Source: Gemmatimonadota bacterium (GTDB lineage Bacteria > JAAXHH01). From it: a stretch of 41,191 bases of DNA. This document shows positions 35,606-41,191 of the stretch, one piece after another (position 1 is the first letter of the stretch; each line of letters begins with the position of its first letter). The stretch covers positions 1-41,191 of the forward strand of contig JAPOYX010000198.1 in assembly GCA_026706345.1 (NCBI GenBank). The letters are read 5' to 3'. Under the pieces are notes generated by a model. That model worked only from the letters and a program-made list of their open reading frames with translations. It was not told the DNA's origin and ran no database searches. The translations under genes and the position numbers were made by a program.

Positions 35606-37219
35606 CTAAGAACCGTTTCTATCTCTCTTGATTTCTTCCCACTTCTTCAACAGTTGGGCGTTTTCCGGCTTGATCCGGATCGCTTCCCGCATCGCCTCGT
35701 CCGCTGCCCTGTACTCCCCTCTGGCGTTGAGCACAACCGCCTTTGTTTCATAGGAAAGGGAGTTCGGGGCTATCTTCAAGGCCTTGTCAGCCAACTCCAG
35801 TGCGCGGTCCAGGTTTTCACCATGCCGGGTATGGAGCCATGCCAGATTCGTGTAGGCATCCACAAAGGTCGAATCCAGCAGGATAGACTGCTGGTAGGCG
35901 CCGCGGGCTTTCTCGAATTCTCCGAGTTGTAGATAAGTCACACCCAGATTGTTGTACGCCTCCACGAAGCCCGGCGCGAGATCCGTGGCGATCCTGAATT
36001 CACCGACCGCCTCCTTATAGCGTCCGATGCGCGTCAAGGCCGTAGCCAGGTTGTAATGCGCCTCTGCCGTGCGCGGATGCAGCAATACCAGGTCTTCCGC
36101 CTCTTTCACCTCTTCCTGGATGGTCTTGAGCTGCTGAAATCTGTCGAGGAACCCAACCGCTTCACCCTGCCTGCCCAAGGCGTTCAGCGCGTTGCCCAGC
36201 GCCAGATATGGCTCGGAATAGCCGGGGTTTGACTTGATGGCCCGATCGAAAGCGCTCAGCGCTTCTTCATGACGCTGCGCAAGGAAATAGGCCGTACCGA
36301 CATTGTACAGCAGGGAAGCCGATTCAGGATCCAGGGCCAGGGCCTTCTCGTAGAAACCTATCGCTCGTTCCGCCTCTCCAATGCGCATGTTGCTCAGGCC
36401 CAGTCCACCGAGCGCCGCCACCGATGATTCATCCACGCGTAGAGCATTCTCGTAAGCCTGAATGGCCTGGTCCGGTTTCCCCTCGCTCAGCGCGATGACA
36501 CCGAGTTGGATGTAAGCTTCTATAAATCCGGGATCGAGCCGTATTGCTTTTCGAAAGGACTCCCTCGCTTCCTCCAGTTTCCTCTGACCGAACAATACCC
36601 GACCCATCGCGTAATGGGCCTCGACGTAACCGGGATCAACGGTCACGGCATTGCCATAGGAAACGGCCGCCTGGCCCAGAGCGCCGAGTTCCTCCTCCGT
36701 GAATCCGCGGCCAAACTGAAAGAGGGGATTATCGGGCTCGAGCGTAGTCGCCTCCACCAGGGACGCTATCGAATCCACCAGCCTGCCGGTGATCTGATAG
36801 GCCTTCCCCAGGTTGTAGTGCGCATCCGCCCGCTTGGGATCGAGTTCCACTGTACGGCCGAATTCTTCGATCGCCTTTTCGTACTCTTCCTGTCGAGCGT
36901 AAAGCAGTCCGAGATTAAAATGTGCGTCGCCATCCTCGGGCCGCAGTTCGAGGACTACCCTGAAGGCCGATTCCGCTGTAGCCAGCTTTTCAAGAGACAG
37001 GGCGGCAAGCCCCAGGTTAAAGTAGTTATCCGGATCTTCTTTGTTTTCTTCGATCCGTCTCCGGAAATGCATCACGTCACTATGAAGACGGTTTTCGTCC
37101 TCAAGCGTCAGTTGCCTAGGATGTTCCCGGGGAGGATTGTATATGATCGTGGTATAGGGACCGGTATCCGCAAGGAAAGGAATAAACAGGAGAAGAGCGG
37201 AAAAGATGATGTTGCGCAT
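35606..37219 (-). CDS. Exported TPR-repeat protein
   Basis: The 537-residue product starts with a hydrophobic signal or anchor (NIIFSALLLFIPFLA) and then consists of about 13 tetratricopeptide repeats (for example AHYNLGKAYQITGRLVDSI, AHYAMGRVLFGQRKLEEAR, AYNNLGVTYLQLGEFEKAR). One repeat, near the middle, carries an extra ~16-residue helix. TPR superhelices bind other proteins, so this is probably a periplasmic or surface scaffold for the neighbouring exported proteins. ATG at 37219 was chosen because the signal begins there; no strong Shine-Dalgarno is present and the frame stays open to 37312. It follows the cytochrome gene by 96 bp and precedes the NHL lipoprotein by 17 bp. Confidence 0.9.
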   Translation of the reverse strand: MRNIIFSALLLFIPFLADTGPYTTIIYNPPREHPRQLTLEDENRLHSDVMHFRRRIEENKEDPDNYFNLGLAALSLEKLATAESAFRVVLELRPEDGDAHFNLGLLYARQEEYEKAIEEFGRTVELDPKRADAHYNLGKAYQITGRLVDSIASLVEATTLEPDNPLFQFGRGFTEEELGALGQAAVSYGNAVTVDPGYVEAHYAMGRVLFGQRKLEEARESFRKAIRLDPGFIEAYIQLGVIALSEGKPDQAIQAYENALRVDESSVAALGGLGLSNMRIGEAERAIGFYEKALALDPESASLLYNVGTAYFLAQRHEEALSAFDRAIKSNPGYSEPYLALGNALNALGRQGEAVGFLDRFQQLKTIQEEVKEAEDLVLLHPRTAEAHYNLATALTRIGRYKEAVGEFRIATDLAPGFVEAYNNLGVTYLQLGEFEKARGAYQQSILLDSTFVDAYTNLAWLHTRHGENLDRALELADKALKIAPNSLSYETKAVVLNARGEYRAADEAMREAIRIKPENAQLLKKWEEIKRDRNGS

Positions 37220-37315
37220 AGGCCAAGTTGAACTGCGAACCGGGTTAAGCCTCGACGTCGGGACGGCCGGAGCCAGAGCGGGAAAGGTTGAAGAGCTGCA
37301 GTTTCCAGGCACCTG

Positions 37316-39190
37316 TCAGTCGAAATAGGAACGGATGCGGGCGAGAAGGGTCTGTCCTTGTGGCGGCGAGGAAGCTTGGGTCTGATTGCGTGGCCTGAGC
37401 GTAGTCACGTCGGTGGCGACCGTCATGTCTTTCTGCGTCCACTTCTTGAGGTCCGCGAGCGGTTTAAACGCTCTCCTGTAAATCAGGTCTGTATGGACAT
37501 CTACTCGATCGGCGTCGGACGGCATTTCAAACGTATAGACGGAGACATCGTTTTCCAGGGCCTTGATCCGGGTATCTTCGACGATGCGGGTCGCCTGCCA
37601 GTCCATGACATGGGAATTGCCTTTGTCGTCACCGAAAACGAGGGCGAATCCTTTCCCCGGATACCCGGCGTAATTACCCTCTTTCAGGTCGCCTTCTCCG
37701 CCGTAGACGGGTACCCGCTGGTCCCCGGTATAACGCAGGGTATCCCCGTTTTCCAGTACCGGCGTTACCAGGAGCAGCATATTCCGTATCGTAATGCCCG
37801 ATGGAATATGGTGTCCCGTATTAACGTTGCGCACGTTAATGGTGACGGTCAACTCTCCTTGAGACGCCACGGCATCTATGGCCAGGGTGGCAGCGTTCGC
37901 CAGCAGCTTCTCCGTCGCACCCGGAAAGTCGTGGTGTTTTACCGTAGCCGCGTCCCGGTCCGCCACCGGCGTCCAGAACTTATCGGCGTCACCGTCGACG
38001 AAGGTAGCCAGACCGTAACCGAGCTCCGGCTTCATGTGACAGTCCTGACATTCTATTCCCATGGCCGAATAAGGACTTTCCTTCCACTCCCGGTAAGTAT
38101 CCATGAACGGAAGGCCGTGTTCGTTCTTGTGTTGGTGGCAGGCAGAACAGTAGTCACTGCTCTGATACTGGGGATTGTAGCTGGCAATCATTGGCGAGGT
38201 ATGTTCAATACCCGGGATGGGAGAAAAGTTGATCACGTCATCATAGGGCCCGTACACGAACATCGGCGGCAGCCGCCCGGAGATTCGTCGCCGTTCCCTC
38301 TCTTCCGCCATGTTGACTCGATGCAGGGTAATGGATCCATTGACGCCGGCTTTCTCATTGACCTCCACGTTCTGGATCTTATGGCAGAAGTCGCAATGGA
38401 TACCGGCGCCGTCAACCGAACCCGCTTTTCGTTCATATTCCGCCCGTTCGAGTGACTTGTACCCTTGCTCCGTGGGGTAGGCGACGATCGTACGGTTGTA
38501 AACCACCTTCAAATCAGTCTTCCCGGGCGAGTTGATGGCGGCCGTCGGCGCGTGACAGTCGGCACATTCTCCCGGGTCATCTGGAAAATCCAGCCGGAAA
38601 CCCGGACCAACGTTTTCGTTTCCTTCCGCGTCCGTACCATCATAGAGGTTTATCGTCCACGGATTGTCCACGCCCTTGGCGTGTTGCGAAGTGCTCCACT
38701 GGTTATAGAGGTCGCGATGGCACAGGTAGCACGTGGGCTCGAAATGGCATAGGTTGCACCCTTCCTCGAAACCCGTATGCGACTGCATCCGCAAATCCTC
38801 CAGCTCTTCGGGTTCGGTGCGCAGGTCAACCAGTGACCGGTGGGGCGTGATGAAATCGTAACTGCTATCGTCTTCCTCCGGCACCCTTTCCATGATTATC
38901 GTTGTATATGAGGTTTTCGGATCTGCCATGACGCCGCCATTTATCCAACCTTCCTTTCCGGCGGTGATGACGAAATCCTGCACCGGTTCGCCTGGTATTT
39001 CCAGCGTAAACCTTCCGTTTGAATCGGTGACCACAAAATCCGGACTGCCGTGTTCCCGCACGCGAACACCAGGAATCGGCTTCTTTCCATCCGTAACCAC
39101 CCCGCTGACCTGAATAGCTGCGGCGTCCATGCTGAGGAAAGCACAGCACAATGAAGCAAGACTCATGGATATGAAGTACGGGAATCGCAT
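37316..39190 (-). CDS. Hexaheme c-type cytochrome with N-terminal Ig-like domain
   Basis: The 624-residue exported protein has a signal peptide ending near DAAA-IQ. A carboxypeptidase-regulatory-like Ig domain follows at about 27-100 (VSGVVTDGKKPIPGVRVREH, FTLEIPG). It then carries six CxxCH haem-binding motifs: CNLCH 145-149, CYLCH 154-158, CADCH 209-213, CDFCH 266-270, CSACH 348-352 and CQDCH 381-385. The remaining ~240 residues are beta-rich and lack haem sites. The arrangement resembles cytochrome c554/multihaem families involved in nitrogen-oxide or extracellular electron transfer, but the redox partner is unknown. ATG at 39190 is favoured by the signal peptide; AGGA is close upstream. 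A perfect hairpin lies between it and the porV-like gene. Confidence 0.9.
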   Translation of the reverse strand: MRFPYFISMSLASLCCAFLSMDAAAIQVSGVVTDGKKPIPGVRVREHGSPDFVVTDSNGRFTLEIPGEPVQDFVITAGKEGWINGGVMADPKTSYTTIIMERVPEEDDSSYDFITPHRSLVDLRTEPEELEDLRMQSHTGFEEGCNLCHFEPTCYLCHRDLYNQWSTSQHAKGVDNPWTINLYDGTDAEGNENVGPGFRLDFPDDPGECADCHAPTAAINSPGKTDLKVVYNRTIVAYPTEQGYKSLERAEYERKAGSVDGAGIHCDFCHKIQNVEVNEKAGVNGSITLHRVNMAEERERRRISGRLPPMFVYGPYDDVINFSPIPGIEHTSPMIASYNPQYQSSDYCSACHQHKNEHGLPFMDTYREWKESPYSAMGIECQDCHMKPELGYGLATFVDGDADKFWTPVADRDAATVKHHDFPGATEKLLANAATLAIDAVASQGELTVTINVRNVNTGHHIPSGITIRNMLLLVTPVLENGDTLRYTGDQRVPVYGGEGDLKEGNYAGYPGKGFALVFGDDKGNSHVMDWQATRIVEDTRIKALENDVSVYTFEMPSDADRVDVHTDLIYRRAFKPLADLKKWTQKDMTVATDVTTLRPRNQTQASSPPQGQTLLARIRSYFD

Positions 39191-39252
39191 TTTCCTGACA
39201 AACCACCTATGCTCGGTCCGCAAACGGATCCAATCAATTCTTCTATACAAAC

Positions 39253-39284
39253 GGAATCCCTCATCGAACAGACTGAGGGATTCC
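39253..39284 (-). terminator. Perfect hairpin between porV-like and cytochrome genes
   Basis: GGAATCCCTCA (39253-39263) and TGAGGGATTCC (39274-39284) are an exact 11 bp inverted repeat around a 10 nt loop. On the minus strand it is followed by GTTTGTATAG, only partly T-rich. It is therefore a likely terminator or an RNA stabilising/attenuating hairpin that lowers read-through into the cytochrome gene. Confidence 0.6.
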
Positions 39285-39345
39285 TACTGCCCCCTGCTTG
39301 ACCACTACTACTTCATTCCATTAGCGCCTACTACTGGTACCCATG

Positions 39346-40329
39346 CTAGAAGCCAACGCCAACGGAAATGCGATGTAGATCATCAAGGAGGTCGAACTGG
39401 GTGTATGCGTAGTCGATGTTAAGACTCAACTCACCCTGGCTGAATCTCAGGCCGGCACCCGCGGAAAGCCCCTCATCCTGGCCGCCGCTGTATCCGACTT
39501 TCCAACCGACACGACCCGCGAGGTACTCATTTACCCACCATTCGATTCCCGTATTGAGTACGGAATCGAATTCACGGAGCTTCCAGAGTTCGGCACTGAC
39601 CATGACGCTTCCCACCGGAAGTGACGCCGGTTCGCCAGCGAACCCGATCCGGAACGTCGTCGGCAGAATATCTCTGGCATTGGATTCATCAATAAACTGC
39701 ATATCCGGCCCGAAATTCTGAAACGACGCGCCAATACGGAAGTTTCTAAAATCGGTGGTATAAATGGTACCCGCATCGAACGCGACTGCCCTGCTCGTTC
39801 TGTCGACGTCGCCCGCGCCACTCGTACCTTCCGAAATGAACTTTACGGATCCGCCGACCGCGAAGGAATCCGTCAATCGACGCGCGTAGCTCGGACCGAT
39901 CGCCAGGTCGGTGACCGTAAAGTTCTGACCAGCCGTATCAAACTGGTGCGTCGGGTCCGTCGAGGTAGTAAAGGGTATATCGCCGGAAAGCAGCGAATGC
40001 ACACCTAAACCGACGGCACCGTTGTCACCGAGATTCCACACCAGGGCGGCGCTGAACAGTGTCATTTCTGCAAAGTACTTTGTATATGAGACACCTACCG
40101 CGCCTCTGCCCTCTACGAACACCATGGTTGACTGATTCGTCAGTGCGGCGAATGCTCCCAGATCCGTATAGGCTGTGGCAGAAGACGCGAGTCCGGCGGC
40201 GCGCGCGCTAGAATCGAGCGTCAAGAACTTCGTCGCGGCGCTTCCGCTTTTGGAAACCTGGGCATGTGCCGGGACCGACAGGGCCATCAGCAGTCCCGCG
40301 ATCATACCCCATCGAACGAATGCTTTCAT
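39346..40329 (-). CDS. PorV/PorQ family outer-membrane beta-barrel protein
   Basis: The 327-residue product has a clean signal peptide (MKAFVRWGMIAGLLMALSVP, then AHA-Q). It continues as a PorV/PorQ-type (UPF0164-like) barrel: KFLTLDSSARAAGLASSATA is the family's opening, alternating amphipathic strands follow, and it ends in an aromatic residue (ISVGVGF) as outer-membrane barrels do. PorV shuttles cargo in type IX secretion in Bacteroidetes; homologues occur across FCB lineages. ATG at 40329 was chosen because GGAGG lies 7 nt upstream. The adjacent upstream gene encodes a protein with a type IX-like C-terminal domain, which fits a cargo and shuttle pair. Confidence 0.88.
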   Translation of the reverse strand: MKAFVRWGMIAGLLMALSVPAHAQVSKSGSAATKFLTLDSSARAAGLASSATAYTDLGAFAALTNQSTMVFVEGRGAVGVSYTKYFAEMTLFSAALVWNLGDNGAVGLGVHSLLSGDIPFTTSTDPTHQFDTAGQNFTVTDLAIGPSYARRLTDSFAVGGSVKFISEGTSGAGDVDRTSRAVAFDAGTIYTTDFRNFRIGASFQNFGPDMQFIDESNARDILPTTFRIGFAGEPASLPVGSVMVSAELWKLREFDSVLNTGIEWWVNEYLAGRVGWKVGYSGGQDEGLSAGAGLRFSQGELSLNIDYAYTQFDLLDDLHRISVGVGF

Positions 40330-40354
40330 TGGAAATCCTCCCTGAATCAGGTGT

Positions 40355-40400
40355 GTCCTGCACTCCGGCCACCCTACATGGGGCATAGGGAGTGCAGGAC
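40355..40400 (-). terminator. Long perfect hairpin between CTD-protein and porV-like genes
   Basis: GTCCTGCACTCC (40355-40366) and GGAGTGCAGGAC (40389-40400) are exact complements, 12 bp, enclosing a 22 nt loop. It follows the CTD-protein stop by 10 bp and precedes the porV-like start. No T-run follows, so termination may be partial or the hairpin may set mRNA ends. Confidence 0.55.
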
Positions 40401-40410
40401 TTGCCGTTCC

Positions 40411-41191
40411 TTACCGCCGGACGTATAGTTTCAGGGTCTTCGTGAAATTCACGCCGCCAATTTCAGCTTCGATGACGATGATGTAAAGACCGCTGGAAAC
40501 GGGAACGTTCGAATTGTTCTTCAAATCCCATTCGTCTACACCGCCGGTCGTCTTTGCAGTCGGCAACGAGAACTGGTCAACCAGCAATCCCGCCGCATCA
40601 AAGATCGTGACCCGACTCGGAACCGGCATATTGAAGAACTTCACGGACTGCGATCTCGTTGCCAAATCCCACTGGGCCTGGAATACGAAGGGATTAGGCG
40701 CAACGGTGACCAGATCCGCGAATTCCGCCTGACCGCTAACCACGCTGTTTCGAACGATCGTGGTCGGGATGACGTCCTGGCCCGGAACCTGCGGCCCTAT
40801 GGTCAGACCGCGATACGGCCACTGACCATGCCAGCGTCCGTCCGTGCCGTTCGCGTTCATCGTGTAAAAGCTTTCCAGACCGTTGATCGTACGGACGATC
40901 TGCTGCTGCGTCGAACTCTGATCGAGCACATAATTGTCGAAATCATACTGAACAGCGCTCTCGTTGTCCACCGCGGCAACATAGTACCAGTAACTGAAAC
41001 CGATCAGTACGGAAGGATCTTCGAACATGTATCCGCTCTTACCAATCAGGCGAGGATCCACTTTGATACCGCCCACGCTGGTAATCTGCGAATCACCCGA
41101 TCCGATGGCGTCGGCATAACGATCCGGGAAACTACCCATCCCGATAGCCGTAGTCGCGCCAACCTCGACATGAATATCTCCGCTGTGTGCA
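40411..41191 (-). CDS. C-terminal part of a large exported protein with a type IX-like sorting domain
   Basis: The frame is open through the right edge (260 residues visible), so this is the 3' part of a larger gene; the ATG at 41139 is internal. The visible part contains a fibronectin-like strand segment (YWYYVAAVDNESAV). It ends in a domain of about 90 residues starting VAPNPFVFQAQW, with VTIFDAAGLLVDQF, WDLKNNSNVPVSSGLYI and a terminal FTKTLKLYVRR. That order (PNPF, D-x-x-G, W-x-L, S-G-x-Y, K-x-x-K) is typical of FlgD-like/type IX secretion C-terminal domains. The protein is probably secreted and attached at the surface. The adjacent PorV-like gene supports this. The body of the protein is outside the window. 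Confidence 0.82.
   Translation of the reverse strand, partial: AHSGDIHVEVGATTAIGMGSFPDRYADAIGSGDSQITSVGGIKVDPRLIGKSGYMFEDPSVLIGFSYWYYVAAVDNESAVQYDFDNYVLDQSSTQQQIVRTINGLESFYTMNANGTDGRWHGQWPYRGLTIGPQVPGQDVIPTTIVRNSVVSGQAEFADLVTVAPNPFVFQAQWDLATRSQSVKFFNMPVPSRVTIFDAAGLLVDQFSLPTAKTTGGVDEWDLKNNSNVPVSSGLYIIVIEAEIGGVNFTKTLKLYVRR

Overview
The window is dense, GC-rich bacterial DNA with one gene every 1.3 kb or so and only one gap above 400 bp. It carries several marks of the Fibrobacteres-Chlorobi-Bacteroidetes (FCB) side of the tree. These are a PorV/PorQ-type outer-membrane protein beside a protein ending in a type IX secretion-like C-terminal domain, several phytanoyl-CoA dioxygenase (PhyH) family enzymes, FG-GAP propellers and a FGly sulfatase. 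I read this as an uncultured lineage such as Candidatus Latescibacterota; that is an inference from gene content, not a phylogeny. TTG and GTG starts with good Shine-Dalgarno sequences are common.

Layout. (1) 1-1.7 kb: the start of a secreted protein and a SelA/DgaE-like PLP enzyme, both on the minus strand. (2) 1.8-8.4 kb: a PhyH enzyme and a 1038-residue kinase-M23-phospho-lyase fusion on the plus strand meet a second PhyH enzyme and an ALDH7-type aldehyde dehydrogenase on the minus strand. (3) 5.97-16.0 kb: a long minus-strand run, read in order of transcription as class V aminotransferase, XPB helicase, Bax1 nuclease, 12-motif FG-GAP protein, ANT(6)-like nucleotidyltransferase, ALDH7, PhyH. 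(4) 16.2-25.4 kb: a catabolic set on the plus strand (sulfatase, D-threonine aldolase-like enzyme, TauD-like oxygenase, RtcB-like ligase, enolase-superfamily enzyme, PhyH), with a tiny membrane protein and an orphan peptide-type solute-binding protein on the minus strand. (5) 25.5-32.1 kb: ChrA, pyruvate phosphate dikinase, RlmB methyltransferase and a polysaccharide flippase. (6) 32.1-41.2 kb: seven consecutive minus-strand genes for exported proteins: T9SS-type CTD protein, PorV, hexaheme cytochrome c, 13-TPR protein, NHL-propeller lipoprotein, small membrane-anchored protein, FG-GAP/ASPIC lipoprotein.

The most interesting functional reading is in region 2. Hydroxylysine kinase-like and 5-phosphohydroxylysine phospho-lyase-like domains in one chain would produce 2-aminoadipate semialdehyde. 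That is the known substrate of ALDH7A1-type dehydrogenases, and such an enzyme lies within 1 kb. The window may therefore encode a compact hydroxylysine-to-aminoadipate route, with an unexplained metallopeptidase-fold domain between the two catalytic halves. The second candidate is region 6, an exported redox and propeller gene cluster of unknown purpose. No CRISPR array, insertion sequence, integrase, tRNA or rRNA gene was recognised.
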